Of a stretch of DNA of 64,000 nucleotides, positions 36,959-46,829 are shown piece by piece (the first letter of the stretch is position 1; every line of letters begins with the position of its first letter). The notes beneath the pieces were generated by a model. That model worked only from the letters and a program-made list of their open reading frames with translations, ran no database searches and was not told the origin of the DNA. This DNA comes from Vibrio sp. PID17_43 (lineage in GTDB: Bacteria > Pseudomonadota > Gammaproteobacteria > Enterobacterales > Vibrionaceae). The position numbers and the translations under genes are program-made. The stretch spans positions 62,001-126,000 of the forward strand of contig NZ_LIXM01000014.1 of assembly GCF_002608565.1 (NCBI RefSeq), given 5' to 3'.

Positions 36959-37814
36959 TTCGATCCGTCGGCTTTTCACCAGCTTGATACTGCTGGTAGG
37001 CATGCTGCTGTCATCTCTTTCGTTTGCTCAGGCAGAAGAACCGACGTTGCCTTCAAACTTGGCAGCAGGTGATAGTGTGACTGTACAGGCAATGCAGAGT
37101 GACAAAGGCGCAAGCCGTTCGATGTCTGTCAGCAATGGTAGTGGTATCCCAGCCTTTACCATGACCACCAATCCAGATGGCAGTGAAGATTATTCGGTGA
37201 CGCTACAGATCTTAGCGTTAATGACCATGCTAGGTTTCTTGCCTGCGATGGTGATTTTGATGACTTCGTTCACGCGCATCGTCGTGGTGATGTCGATTTT
37301 ACGTCAGGCGATGGGTCTGCAGCAAACGCCGTCAAATCAGGTGATCATTGGCATTGCACTTTTCTTGACTTTTTTCGTCATGTCACCGGTTCTAAACGAG
37401 ATAAATGAGCAAGCGGTTGAGCCGTACTTAAATGAGCAAGTGACGGCACGCCAGGCTTTTGATGCAGCACAAGCGCCGATGAAAGCGTTCATGCTGAAAC
37501 AAACGCGTATTAAAGATTTGGAAACCTTTGTCAATATGTCGGGCGAGCAGGTGAGCAACCCAGAAGATGTGTCGATGGCAGTGCTGATCCCGGCCTTTAT
37601 TACTTCTGAGTTGAAAACCGCGTTTCAGATTGGCTTTATGCTATTTCTGCCATTTTTAATCATCGACTTAGTGGTCGCTTCAGTATTGATGGCAATGGGT
37701 ATGATGATGCTGTCTCCGATGATCGTATCGCTACCATTTAAACTCATGCTGTTTGTACTAGTGGATGGTTGGAATCTAATATTGTCGACACTCGCCGGCA
37801 GTTTTGCCCTTTAG
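36945..37814 (+). CDS. fliP: Export gate protein FliP
   Basis: A 289-residue protein with a cleaved signal peptide (about 1-31, ending AQA), four membrane segments and a large periplasmic loop (about 130-185). The FliP signatures [21 protein letters not shown] and the [14 protein letters not shown] end are clear. It forms the export channel with FliQ and FliR. Confidence 0.96.
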   Translation: MIKDNSIRRLFTSLILLVGMLLSSLSFAQAEEPTLPSNLAAGDSVTVQAMQSDKGASRSMSVSNGSGIPAFTMTTNPDGSEDYSVTLQILALMTMLGFLPAMVILMTSFTRIVVVMSILRQAMGLQQTPSNQVIIGIALFLTFFVMSPVLNEINEQAVEPYLNEQVTARQAFDAAQAPMKAFMLKQTRIKDLETFVNMSGEQVSNPEDVSMAVLIPAFITSELKTAFQIGFMLFLPFLIIDLVVASVLMAMGMMMLSPMIVSLPFKLMLFVLVDGWNLILSTLAGSFAL

Positions 37815-37840
37815 ATGGCACAGAGAGAAGAGGGTAGGAC

Positions 37841-38110
37841 ATGACTCCTGAAATGTTTGTCGATCTTTTCCGTGAGGCACTGTGGATGGTGCTTATCATG
37901 GTTTGTGCCATTATTATCCCAAGTTTGCTTATTGGTCTTATTGTGGCCGTATTTCAAGCGGCGACCTCTATTAATGAACAAACGCTGAGCTTTTTACCGC
38001 GTTTGATCGTGACCTTACTCGCGTTGATGCTGTTTGGCCATATGATGACGCAAATGATGATGGACTACTTCTATGGCTTGATTGAGCGTCTGCCTCAAGT
38101 GCTGTACTAG
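37841..38110 (+). CDS. fliQ: Export gate protein FliQ
   Basis: An 89-residue protein with two membrane hairpin helices (about residues 15-40 and 55-75). The signature SLLIGLIVAVFQAATSINEQTLSFLPR is present. Part of the FliPQR gate. Confidence 0.95.
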   Translation: MTPEMFVDLFREALWMVLIMVCAIIIPSLLIGLIVAVFQAATSINEQTLSFLPRLIVTLLALMLFGHMMTQMMMDYFYGLIERLPQVLY

Positions 38111-38118
38111 GGGCGATA

Positions 38119-38901
38119 ATGGAGTATCCAACCGGGGTTGTCTTAGACTGGATCGCCAACTATTTCTGGCCTTATGCGCGCATCTCCGCGATGTTGATGG
38201 TGATGACGGTAACCGGAGCGCGTTTTGTCTCGCCTCGAATTCGCCTCTATCTTGGTCTTGCGATCACGTTTGCCGTGATGCCTGCCATTCCTGCTGTTCC
38301 ACAAGATATTGAATTGCTCTCGTTTCGTGGCTTTATGACCATCGCCGAGCAAATTATCATTGGTGTTGCCATGGGAATGGTGACGCAGTTCATGATCCAA
38401 ACCTTTGTATTGCTAGGTCAAATCCTCGGTATGCAGTCAAGTATCGGTTTTGCGTCAATGGTTGATCCTGCGAATGGTCAAAGTACGCCGGTACTGGGCC
38501 AGTTGTTTATGTTCCTAGCCACCATGTTCTTCCTAGCGACCGATGGGCACCTTAAGATGCTGCAATTGGTGGTGTTCAGTTTTAAAACCCTACCAATAGG
38601 CTCTGGTTCGTTAAATTCGGTCGATTTTCGTGAAATGGCGGGGTGGTTAGGCATCATGTTTAAAACGGCATTGAGTATGTCGTTGTCGGGTATTATTGCG
38701 CTACTGACCATTAACTTGTCATTTGGTGTCATGACCCGTGCAGCTCCTCAGTTGAACATCTTTTCTCTCGGTTTTGCATTTGCTCTGATGGTGGGTTTAT
38801 TACTTTGTTGGTACATTCTGGCTGGTTTATACAGTCATTATGAAATGTTTTGGTCAGTGGGTGAGGCGCAGATTTGCCGGCTCATTCGCTTAGATTGTTA
38901 G
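38119..38901 (+). CDS. fliR: Export gate protein FliR
   Basis: A 260-residue integral membrane protein with about six membrane segments. FVLLGQILGMQSSIGFASMVDP is the FliR signature. It completes the FliP5Q4R1 export channel. 8 bp after fliQ and 9 bp before flhB. Confidence 0.95.
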   Translation: MEYPTGVVLDWIANYFWPYARISAMLMVMTVTGARFVSPRIRLYLGLAITFAVMPAIPAVPQDIELLSFRGFMTIAEQIIIGVAMGMVTQFMIQTFVLLGQILGMQSSIGFASMVDPANGQSTPVLGQLFMFLATMFFLATDGHLKMLQLVVFSFKTLPIGSGSLNSVDFREMAGWLGIMFKTALSMSLSGIIALLTINLSFGVMTRAAPQLNIFSLGFAFALMVGLLLCWYILAGLYSHYEMFWSVGEAQICRLIRLDC

Positions 38902-38910
38902 GAGGCTGGT

Positions 38911-40041
38911 TTGGCAGAGTCAGACGGTCAGGAACGCACCGAAGAAGCCACACCCAGACGGTTACAACAGGCAAGAGAGAAGGGGCAAGTTGCTCGCTCA
39001 AAAGAGCTCGCATCCGCATCAGTATTGATTGTAGGGGCTGTCGCGTTAATGTGGTTTGGCGAGTCACTAGCACGCGCGTTGTTCTCTATCATGAGCCGTC
39101 TATTTGATCTGCAAAGGGATGAGATATTCGATACCTATAAGCTGTTCGATATTGCTAGTGGCGCGTTGCTTGACTTGTTATTTCCGTTATTCTTAATTCT
39201 TGTCACTTTGTTTGTCGCTGCTATTGTTGGTGCGGCAGGGTTAGGTGGGATCAGCTTTTCAGTCGAAGCGGCGATGCCTAAATTGTCGAAGATGAATCCT
39301 CTCAGTGGATTAAAGCGTATGGTAGGCATGCAGAGTTGGGTTGAACTTGTAAAGTCAATTTTAAAAGTGGCACTGGTCACTGGTGTGGCCATTTACCTGA
39401 TCCAAGCATCGCAGGCCGATTTATTTCAGCTTAGTATGGATGTGTACCCACAAAACATCTTTCACGCCCTCGATATTCTGCTTAACTTCATTTTGCTGAT
39501 CAGCTGTTCGCTATTGATTGTCGTCGCGATCGATATTCCCTTTCAGATCTGGCAACACGCTGATCAGTTAAAAATGACCAAGCAAGAGATCAAAGATGAA
39601 TACAAGGAAACCGAAGGTAAGCCGGAGGTGAAAGGTCGTATTCGTATGTTGCAAAGAGAAGCCGCTCAGCGTCGCATGATGGCCGACGTCCCGCAAGCCG
39701 ATGTTATCGTCACCAACCCTGAGCACTTCTCAGTGGCGTTACGCTATAAACAGAAAACCGATCGCGCGCCCATCGTCATTGCCAAAGGGACCGACCATAT
39801 GGCAATGAAGATTCGAGAGGTAGCACGGGAACATGACATCACGATTGTCCCTGCTCCTCCATTGGCTCGTGCGCTTTATTACACCACAGATCTCGAACAG
39901 CAAATTCCCGATGGGCTATTCACCGCCGTCGCGCAAGTATTAGCGTTTGTTTTTCAGCTTAAACAATATCGTAAACGGGGTGGTCAGCGACCAAAAATCC
40001 AGGACTATGAATTTCCCATTCCTCCTGAGCACCGTCACTAA
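38911..40041 (+). CDS. flhB: Export switch protein FlhB (NPEH variant)
   Basis: A 376-residue protein with a cytoplasmic N-terminus (RTEEATPRRLQQAREKGQVARS, the family signature), four membrane segments (about 33-55, 88-110, 143-165, 185-210) and a C-terminal autocleaving domain. The cleavage site is N269-P270-E271-H272. Most FlhB proteins have NPTH here, and in Salmonella it is also N269-P270. It starts with TTG after a strong AGGAGG site. It sets export specificity together with FliK. Confidence 0.95.
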   Translation: MAESDGQERTEEATPRRLQQAREKGQVARSKELASASVLIVGAVALMWFGESLARALFSIMSRLFDLQRDEIFDTYKLFDIASGALLDLLFPLFLILVTLFVAAIVGAAGLGGISFSVEAAMPKLSKMNPLSGLKRMVGMQSWVELVKSILKVALVTGVAIYLIQASQADLFQLSMDVYPQNIFHALDILLNFILLISCSLLIVVAIDIPFQIWQHADQLKMTKQEIKDEYKETEGKPEVKGRIRMLQREAAQRRMMADVPQADVIVTNPEHFSVALRYKQKTDRAPIVIAKGTDHMAMKIREVAREHDITIVPAPPLARALYYTTDLEQQIPDGLFTAVAQVLAFVFQLKQYRKRGGQRPKIQDYEFPIPPEHRH

Positions 40042-40143
40042 TGAACGCGACGACGATGACAGTGGTTCCGAGCGAAAAAAAATGTATAAGCTCATAGGGT
40101 TGAGGGGTATTTGAGTGATTAGTCATTATTTTGGCGTTGAATG

Positions 40144-40158
40144 TGGTACACAGATTGC
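40144..40158 (+). promoter_or_regulatory. Sigma-54 promoter of flhA
   Basis: TGGTAC (40144-40149), ACAGA, TTGC (40155-40158) with 10 bases between GG and GC, 128 bases before the flhA ATG in the 245-bp flhB-flhA gap. The rest of this gap shows no gene. Confidence 0.8.
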
Positions 40159-40286
40159 TTAAACAACAGGAATCAATAACAATAGCTAAATTTGACTAAA
40201 GCCGTTGCGTAGTATTTATGCCAGCATGTAGAAAGATCATCAGCATGTTGAAAGACGCTTCCTGACCGATTGAGACACCCCGCAGT

Positions 40287-42386
40287 ATGAAGTTAAGCCT
40301 GCCATTTGCAGATAAATTACCAAAAATTCCTCAGCGCTCCATGCCGGCGATTGGTGCGCCTGTTATGGTTTTGGCCACCCTTGCGATGGTGGTTCTGCCT
40401 ATACCTGCATTTCTGCTCGATCTGTTTTTCACCTTCAACATCGCACTCGCCATGGTCGTGTTGTTGGTCACGGTTTACACTCGTCGTCCGCTCGACTTTG
40501 CGGCTTTCCCGACTGTCCTTCTGATCGCGACATTGTTGCGTCTGGCGCTAAACGTGGCGTCGACACGTGTGGTATTACTTCACGGTCATGAAGGGGGCAA
40601 CGCTGCGGGTAACGTTATTGAAGCGTTTGGTAGCGTCGTTATTGGCGGTAACTACGCTGTCGGTCTGGTGGTGTTCCTTATCTTGATGATCATTAACTTC
40701 ATGGTCGTTACCAAAGGTGCGGGTCGTATTTCTGAGGTAAGTGCTCGCTTTACCTTGGACGCCTTACCGGGTAAGCAGATGGCGATCGACGCGGATTTGA
40801 ACGCTGGTTTGATCGACCAAGAGCAAGCGCGTTTACGTCGTTTTGAAGTGACTAAAGAAGCAGACTTTTACGGCTCCATGGATGGTGCGTCCAAATTCGT
40901 AAAAGGTGACGCTATCGCCGGTATCTTGATCCTGTTTATTAACATCATCGGTGGCTTGTCTATCGGTATGGTTCAATATGGTTTGGGTTTTTCTGAAGCG
41001 ATGCAAATCTACACCTTGTTGACCATCGGTGACGGTTTGGTGGCACAAATCCCATCATTATTGCTCTCTATTGCTGCGGCAATGATGGTAACGCGCCAAA
41101 ATACTGATGAAGACATGGGTGAACAGCTGATTTTCCAGATGTTCGACAACCCGAAAGCGCTAATGATCACCGCCATTATTCTTGGTGTAATGGGCATCGT
41201 ACCGGGCATGCCACATTTTTCTTTCTTATCGCTCGCTGCCGTTGCGGGTGGCGCTGCTTATTGGTTAGACAAAAAACGGAAGCAGAGAGCAAAAGAGCCG
41301 GCACTGCCCGCTAAGGCAGAAGATGGCAGTGAGCCGATTTCTCAACGTGAACTCTCATGGGATGATGTTCAACCGGTTGATATTATCGGCCTAGAAGTGG
41401 GTTATCGTTTGATTCCTTTGGTGGATCGAGATCAAGGTGGCGAATTGCTTGAGCGCGTAAAAGGTGTGCGTAAAAAACTGTCGCAAGACTTTGGTTTCCT
41501 GATCCCAGCTGTTCATATTCGTGACAACCTAGAACTTACACCAAACAGTTATCGAATCACCTTGATGGGGGTGGCAGTGGGTGAGGCGGAAATCCGCCCA
41601 GACCAAGAGCTTGCGATTAACCCAGGCCAGGTGTACGGGATGATTGAAGGTGAGCCAACCATAGACCCTGCGTTTGGACTCGAAGCCGTTTGGATTCGTG
41701 AGGAGCAGCGTGAGCATGCGCAGGCACTGGGTTATACCGTCGTGGACTCTTCTACGGTATTGGCCACTCATTTGAGCCAGTTACTGACCAATAATGCTTC
41801 CCAATTACTAGGTCATGAAGAAGTACAAAATCTAATGGAAATGTTAGGCCGTAGTGCGCCAAAACTGGTGGAGAGCTTCATTCCTGATCAGTTGCCTCTT
41901 GGTGTGGTCGTTAAAGTACTACAGAATTTGCTTAACGAAGCGATCCCAATTCGCGATATTCGAACTATCGTGCAGACGTTGGCTGAATATTCAAGCAAGA
42001 GTCAAGAAGCTGACATTCTCACCGCTGCGGCGCGTATCAGTTTGAAACGCTTAATTGTTCAGGAAATCAATGGCATAGAGCCTGAGTTGCCAGTGATTAC
42101 GCTTATCCCTGAGCTGGAACAAATATTGCATCAGACTATGCAGGCGTCAGGGGGGGAGTCCGCGGGGATTGAGCCGGGACTGGCAGAGCGACTTCAGTCC
42201 TCTCTGAGCCAAGCAACACAGGAACAAGAATTGAGAGGTGAACCTGCTGTTCTGCTAACCTCTGGTGTATTGCGTTCCACACTGGCGAAGTTTGTTAAGA
42301 ACACAATACCTAACCTCCGCGTACTGTCTTATCAAGAAATACCGGACGAAAAACAGATCAGAATTGTGCAAGCCGTGGGCAATTAG
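40287..42386 (+). CDS. flhA: Export gate protein FlhA
   Basis: A 699-residue protein that forms the nonameric export ring. About eight membrane segments fill residues 20-320. The FHIPEP-type signature region (LLIATLLRLALNVASTRVVL) is followed by the cytoplasmic linker and large C-terminal domain (about 360-690) that receives chaperone-substrate pairs. First gene of the flhA-flhF-flhG-fliA-che stretch. Confidence 0.97.
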   Translation: MKLSLPFADKLPKIPQRSMPAIGAPVMVLATLAMVVLPIPAFLLDLFFTFNIALAMVVLLVTVYTRRPLDFAAFPTVLLIATLLRLALNVASTRVVLLHGHEGGNAAGNVIEAFGSVVIGGNYAVGLVVFLILMIINFMVVTKGAGRISEVSARFTLDALPGKQMAIDADLNAGLIDQEQARLRRFEVTKEADFYGSMDGASKFVKGDAIAGILILFINIIGGLSIGMVQYGLGFSEAMQIYTLLTIGDGLVAQIPSLLLSIAAAMMVTRQNTDEDMGEQLIFQMFDNPKALMITAIILGVMGIVPGMPHFSFLSLAAVAGGAAYWLDKKRKQRAKEPALPAKAEDGSEPISQRELSWDDVQPVDIIGLEVGYRLIPLVDRDQGGELLERVKGVRKKLSQDFGFLIPAVHIRDNLELTPNSYRITLMGVAVGEAEIRPDQELAINPGQVYGMIEGEPTIDPAFGLEAVWIREEQREHAQALGYTVVDSSTVLATHLSQLLTNNASQLLGHEEVQNLMEMLGRSAPKLVESFIPDQLPLGVVVKVLQNLLNEAIPIRDIRTIVQTLAEYSSKSQEADILTAAARISLKRLIVQEINGIEPELPVITLIPELEQILHQTMQASGGESAGIEPGLAERLQSSLSQATQEQELRGEPAVLLTSGVLRSTLAKFVKNTIPNLRVLSYQEIPDEKQIRIVQAVGN

Positions 42387-42414
42387 CTCCGTGCATTATT
42401 AATGGATTAATAGT

Positions 42415-43926
42415 TTGAAAATAAAACGATTTTTTGCCAAAGACATGCGAGCCGCGTTACTTCAAGTGAAAGAAGAACTCGGCGCGGACGCAGTGATCAT
42501 GTCGAACAAGAAGGTGGCAGGTGGAGTAGAGATCGTTGCCGCGATTGATGGCGAGTTGAATGCTTCTCCCTCTGCAAGCGCACCATTACTATCAAGCCGC
42601 ACCACCGTTCAGCCGAATCGTTATAGTGAACATCGCCAGATGTCTTCATCCGTCGCCGACCGTTTCCAACATCGTCGTTTGGATGAAGACAAAATCAGCC
42701 TAAATGCAAACAATGAAAAATCAGGCTCGATGACGCAACGCTTCGCGAACATGCTCAAGCAATATAGCAGCGGCGCCTCAGACTCTGACGAGCATGTTGC
42801 TGAAAACGAAGATTCGCTATCGGCGCTGTTACAACGCCAAAACAAGCACCGTGAAAGTTATGACCAAGAAAAGCCTGCACCGTATCAGGCAGACTCTCCT
42901 TTGGCAAAACTGATTGCTCAAGACAGTCGTTTTGAACGCCCAACCCCAAAGTTGGATCCAACGCGATATGACCGTCGTCGACCTACGGAAGATCGCGATG
43001 AGGCGGCGAGTGAGCTTGAGAACATGCGTGAAGAGATGACCTCGATTCGTCGCCTTCTTGAGCACCAAGTGTCGGGTTTGATGTGGCAAGAAGTCGAACG
43101 CCGTGAACCGCTGAGAGCGATGTTGATCAAACGCCTAGAGAGAATGGGCGTGTCTCCTGAGCTTGCTGATCAAATGGCGTGTTACATTCCAGAAGACACC
43201 AAACCGGCGCGAGCGTGGAAGGCTCTACTTTCTCTCGTGGCGGATCAAATCAATATTCCAAAGCAAGATATCCTTAAGCGTGGCGGAGTGGTTGCACTGC
43301 TCGGCCCAACGGGAGTGGGCAAAACCACCACCGTCGCTAAGCTTGCTGCGCGTGCTGCGATGGAATACGGTGCCGACAATGTCGCTTTGGTGACAACGGA
43401 CACTTATCGTATCGGTGCACATGAGCAGCTCTCCATTTACGGAAGAATTATGGGATGTCCTGTAAGAGTTGCTAAAGATTCTAACGAGTTAGCCGATGTT
43501 ATATATCAGCTAAGGAATAGAAGACTAATTTTGGTTGATACAGCCGGCATGGGGCAGCGAGATGTCAGACTCTCTGAGCAACTCGATACCCTGATGCAAG
43601 AGAGTGGTGAAGTGATTCATAGCTACCTTGTATTACCCGCGACTGCTCAACGTCGAGTGTTGCAAGAAACTCTGGACCATTTCCGACGCATTCCATTGTC
43701 GGGCTGTATTTTGACTAAGCTCGATGAGTCATTGAGCTTAGGTGAATTCATCAGTGTAGTGATTCAGAATGCAATACCAGTTGCTTATATTGCCAATGGT
43801 CAACGCGTGCCAGAAGACATTGTGATAGCACAACCAAAATACATGATCGCGAAAGCAAATGAACTGTTAGAGAAGTCGACAGAGAACGAACCTCACTTTT
43901 GGAACAGTGACAATGAAGAACTCTAG
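42415..43926 (+). CDS. flhF: SRP-type GTPase FlhF (flagellar pole placement)
   Basis: A 503-residue protein. The basic N-terminal B domain (1-50, MKIKRFFAKDMRAALLQVKEELG) is followed by a disordered linker and the NG GTPase domain (about 220-490) with GPTGVGKTTT (P-loop), DTYRIGAHEQL, VDTAGMGQRD and TKLDES. In vibrios it marks the cell pole where the single flagellum is built. TTG start, 28 bp after flhA. Confidence 0.96.
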   Translation: MKIKRFFAKDMRAALLQVKEELGADAVIMSNKKVAGGVEIVAAIDGELNASPSASAPLLSSRTTVQPNRYSEHRQMSSSVADRFQHRRLDEDKISLNANNEKSGSMTQRFANMLKQYSSGASDSDEHVAENEDSLSALLQRQNKHRESYDQEKPAPYQADSPLAKLIAQDSRFERPTPKLDPTRYDRRRPTEDRDEAASELENMREEMTSIRRLLEHQVSGLMWQEVERREPLRAMLIKRLERMGVSPELADQMACYIPEDTKPARAWKALLSLVADQINIPKQDILKRGGVVALLGPTGVGKTTTVAKLAARAAMEYGADNVALVTTDTYRIGAHEQLSIYGRIMGCPVRVAKDSNELADVIYQLRNRRLILVDTAGMGQRDVRLSEQLDTLMQESGEVIHSYLVLPATAQRRVLQETLDHFRRIPLSGCILTKLDESLSLGEFISVVIQNAIPVAYIANGQRVPEDIVIAQPKYMIAKANELLEKSTENEPHFWNSDNEEL

Positions 43927-43940
43927 GGCGGCGGACTACT

Positions 43941-44828
43941 ATGACTGAGAATATGATATACGATCAAGCAAGCGGCCTCCGTCGCTTAACGCAGCCATCA
44001 TTGACCCAAGTAATCGCGGTTACCGGCGGAAAAGGTGGTGTGGGTAAATCAAACGTGACATTGGGTTTGGCGATTTGTATGGCTCGTCAAGGCAAGAAGG
44101 TGATGGTTCTTGATGCTGACCTAGGTTTGGCTAATGTTGACGTTATGCTCGGAATTCGCTCAAAACGTAATCTTGGGCATGTCCTAGCAGGAGAATGCGA
44201 GCTAAAAGATGCGATTGTTGAAGGCCCTTATGGTATAAAGATTGTCCCTGCAACGTCGGGCACACAAAGCATGACGGAACTCTCACATGCTCAACATGCC
44301 GGACTGATTCGCGCATTTGGTAGCCTTGAAGATGAGATGGATGTACTGCTGATCGATACCGCTGCGGGTATTTCAGACATGGTCATCAGCTTTTCTCGTG
44401 CAGCTCAAGAAGTGGTGGTTGTGGTTTGTGATGAACCGACTTCCATCACCGATGCTTACGCTTTAATTAAGCTATTGAGTAAAGAACATCAGGTGCAACG
44501 CTTCAAAGTTGTTGCAAATATGGTCAGAAGCTACCGTGAAGGTCGAGAATTGTTTGCAAAGTTGACGCTAGTCACAGAGCGGTTCTTGAATGTTAGCCTT
44601 GAACTCGTAGCATGTATTCCATTGGATGATAAAGTACGCCAGGCTGTTAAAAGGCAGAAGATAGTGGTGGATGCATTCCCTCGCTCTCCTGCGGCTTTAG
44701 CGATCAGCTCATTGGCGAACAAAGCTCTTACGTGGCCAATACCTAAAACACCAAGTGGTCACCTTGAGTTTTTTGTTGAAAGATTACTAAATCGTACCGA
44801 ATTCACAGAGGACCCTTTTGGTGAATAA
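43941..44828 (+). CDS. flhG: MinD-like ATPase FlhG (FleN), flagellar number control
   Basis: A 295-residue ParA/MinD-family ATPase that limits polar flagella to one. The N-terminal DQASGLRRL (about residues 7-15) is the DQAxxLR motif that stimulates the FlhF GTPase. The deviant Walker A is GGKGGVGKSN and the C-terminal ~20 residues form an amphipathic membrane-targeting helix. It overlaps the start of fliA. Confidence 0.96.
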   Translation: MTENMIYDQASGLRRLTQPSLTQVIAVTGGKGGVGKSNVTLGLAICMARQGKKVMVLDADLGLANVDVMLGIRSKRNLGHVLAGECELKDAIVEGPYGIKIVPATSGTQSMTELSHAQHAGLIRAFGSLEDEMDVLLIDTAAGISDMVISFSRAAQEVVVVVCDEPTSITDAYALIKLLSKEHQVQRFKVVANMVRSYREGRELFAKLTLVTERFLNVSLELVACIPLDDKVRQAVKRQKIVVDAFPRSPAALAISSLANKALTWPIPKTPSGHLEFFVERLLNRTEFTEDPFGE

Positions 44829-45555
44829 CGCGATAACCTATAACCAACATGGCAGATTTAATAGTCAGCAAGCGTTCATCGAGCGCTACTCAGTGTTGGT
44901 TAAGCGTATTGCTCACCACCTGTTAGGCCGCTTACCGCCGAGTGTTCAGGTAGAAGATTTAATTCAGGCTGGAATGATCGGTCTTATCGAAGCTCAGCAG
45001 AATTATGATGGTTCTAAAGGTGCGAGCTTTGAAACTTATGCTGGTATCCGTATTCGCGGAGCAATGTTAGATGACATTCGCAAAGGCGATTGGGTACCAC
45101 GTTCTGTTCATAAAAATAATCGAGAGATTAACCAAGCGGTTGCAGAACTGGAAGGCATTCTAAACCGTGATCCTTCAGACTCAGAAGTGGCAGCGCATCT
45201 CGGTATGACACTAACTCAATATCATAGTGCGCTTACCGACATAAACTGTTCAAGGTTAGTGGGGATTGAGGACTTAGGTGTCTCTGATGATGTGATTTCT
45301 CCAGCGGATGAAACCGATGATAGCAACCCGTTCAAAGGTGTGGCTGATGAATCGTTTCGAAAAGCACTGGTTGAATCAATAAAACAGCTCCCAGAGCGTG
45401 AAGCTTTGGTTCTTTCGCTTTATTATGACGAAGAACTTAACTTGAAAGAGATTGGCGATGTGTTGGGCGTAAGCGAATCTCGCGTAAGCCAAATACTGAG
45501 TCAATCTATGCAACGTTTACGCACCAAGCTCAGTGCGTGGACACAAAATGACTAA
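44821..45555 (+). CDS. fliA: Flagellar sigma factor FliA (sigma-28)
   Basis: A 244-residue sigma-70 family factor starting GTG (MNNAITYNQHG). Region 2 (VEDLIQAGMIGLIEAQQNYD), region 3 and region 4 (LPEREALVLSLYYDEELNLKEIGDVLGVSESRVSQI) are intact. It directs the three flagellin promoters seen at 15014, 16362 and 17785. Its start lies inside the end of flhG. Confidence 0.95.
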   Translation: MNNAITYNQHGRFNSQQAFIERYSVLVKRIAHHLLGRLPPSVQVEDLIQAGMIGLIEAQQNYDGSKGASFETYAGIRIRGAMLDDIRKGDWVPRSVHKNNREINQAVAELEGILNRDPSDSEVAAHLGMTLTQYHSALTDINCSRLVGIEDLGVSDDVISPADETDDSNPFKGVADESFRKALVESIKQLPEREALVLSLYYDEELNLKEIGDVLGVSESRVSQILSQSMQRLRTKLSAWTQND

Positions 45556-45588
45556 ACACACTGATTTTACGATTCAGTGGAGGCAATT

Positions 45589-45969
45589 TTGAATAAAAAC
45601 ATGAAGATCCTTATTGTTGATGATTTCTCAACAATGCGCCGTATTGTTAAAAACCTACTTCGTGACTTGGGTTTCAATAACACTCAAGAAGCGGATGATG
45701 GTTTAACTGCATTACCAATGCTGAAAAAAGGTGACTTCGACTTTGTTGTGACTGATTGGAATATGCCGGGAATGCAGGGCATTGATTTGCTTAAACACAT
45801 CCGTTCAGATGCAGAATTAAAGCACCTTCCTGTTCTTATGATCACTGCAGAAGCAAAGCGTGAACAGATCATCGAAGCCGCTCAAGCAGGTGTAAACGGT
45901 TACATCGTGAAGCCATTTACCGCAGCAACACTAAAAGAAAAATTAGATAAAATTTTCGAACGTTTATAA
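45589..45969 (+). CDS. cheY: Chemotaxis response regulator CheY
   Basis: A 126-residue single receiver domain that, when phosphorylated, binds FliM and changes motor direction. The phospho-acceptor is D56 ([12 protein letters not shown]) with the acidic pocket VDDFS, Thr in MITAEAK and Lys in VKPFTA. The TTG start at 45589 is chosen because GGAGG lies five bases before it; ATG 45601 is the other option. Confidence 0.95.
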   Translation: MNKNMKILIVDDFSTMRRIVKNLLRDLGFNNTQEADDGLTALPMLKKGDFDFVVTDWNMPGMQGIDLLKHIRSDAELKHLPVLMITAEAKREQIIEAAQAGVNGYIVKPFTAATLKEKLDKIFERL

Positions 45970-46079
45970 CCCTTACTTTCTCTTTGTTAACCGAGTCATT
46001 ACTCCTAATACTAAAGGATGGCTCGTTTGACACTTAAAAAGTGATAAGAAAGAACGAAACGTAAAAGGGTCTATTCAGG

Positions 46080-46820
46080 ATGATCTCACTAGAGCAGGCG
46101 AAGTCGCTCGTTCAGATGCTAGAAAATGGGGAACAAGACCAAGCGAATGAGCTTGTTGCCTCGATATATGAAGGTGATGGAAATCCGATGCTTCAAGAAA
46201 TCGGAACATTAACCCGTGACCTTCATGATTCACTTAATCAGTTCAATCTCGAACAACGCATGACTGAAATCGCGAAAGCGGAAATCCCAGACGCTAGGGA
46301 TCGCCTGCAATACGTGATTGATAAAACCGAACTAGCGGCAAACAAAACCATGGATGCGGTTGAATGCTGCTTGCCTATCGCTGATAACCTGCACGAGTGC
46401 CTTCAACAAGTTCGCCCTCAGTGGAACGAACTCATGCATGGCCGCATAGAATTAAGCGAATTTAAAACGCTTTGTTACCGCATTGATGAACTTTTAGTTC
46501 AAGTCGAGGGTGACAGCACCGAGCTGCGTGGTCAATTGACCGAGATTCTAATGGCACAAGATTTCCAGGACTTAACTGGCCAAATCATTCGTCGCGTGAT
46601 TACGCTTTCCAATGAAGTGGAAGATCGCCTGGTTGAGATCTTGACCGTCTTTTCTGGTAGTAAAGCCGCAGAACCGACTCAAGTTTTTGCAAAACCGACA
46701 GATAAAAAGAATAAACCATCAAGTGAAGCAGAAGGCCCTATTCTTCATCCAGAGCTAAGGGAAGATGCGGTTTCATCGCAGGACGAAGTCGATGACTTAT
46801 TGTCCAGTCTTGGATTTTAA
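46080..46820 (+). CDS. cheZ: CheY-P phosphatase CheZ
   Basis: A 246-residue helical protein. The catalytic segment AQDFQDLTGQIIRRV matches E. coli CheZ, whose Gln in this motif drives dephosphorylation of CheY. The C-terminal CheY-binding helix is SQDEVDDLLSSLGF (last 14 residues). In the 110-bp gap after cheY there is an 8-bp imperfect hairpin (45992-46025) and CACTT-AAA-AAGTG, but no clear promoter. Confidence 0.95.
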   Translation: MISLEQAKSLVQMLENGEQDQANELVASIYEGDGNPMLQEIGTLTRDLHDSLNQFNLEQRMTEIAKAEIPDARDRLQYVIDKTELAANKTMDAVECCLPIADNLHECLQQVRPQWNELMHGRIELSEFKTLCYRIDELLVQVEGDSTELRGQLTEILMAQDFQDLTGQIIRRVITLSNEVEDRLVEILTVFSGSKAAEPTQVFAKPTDKKNKPSSEAEGPILHPELREDAVSSQDEVDDLLSSLGF

Positions 46821-46829
46821 AGGTAACGT

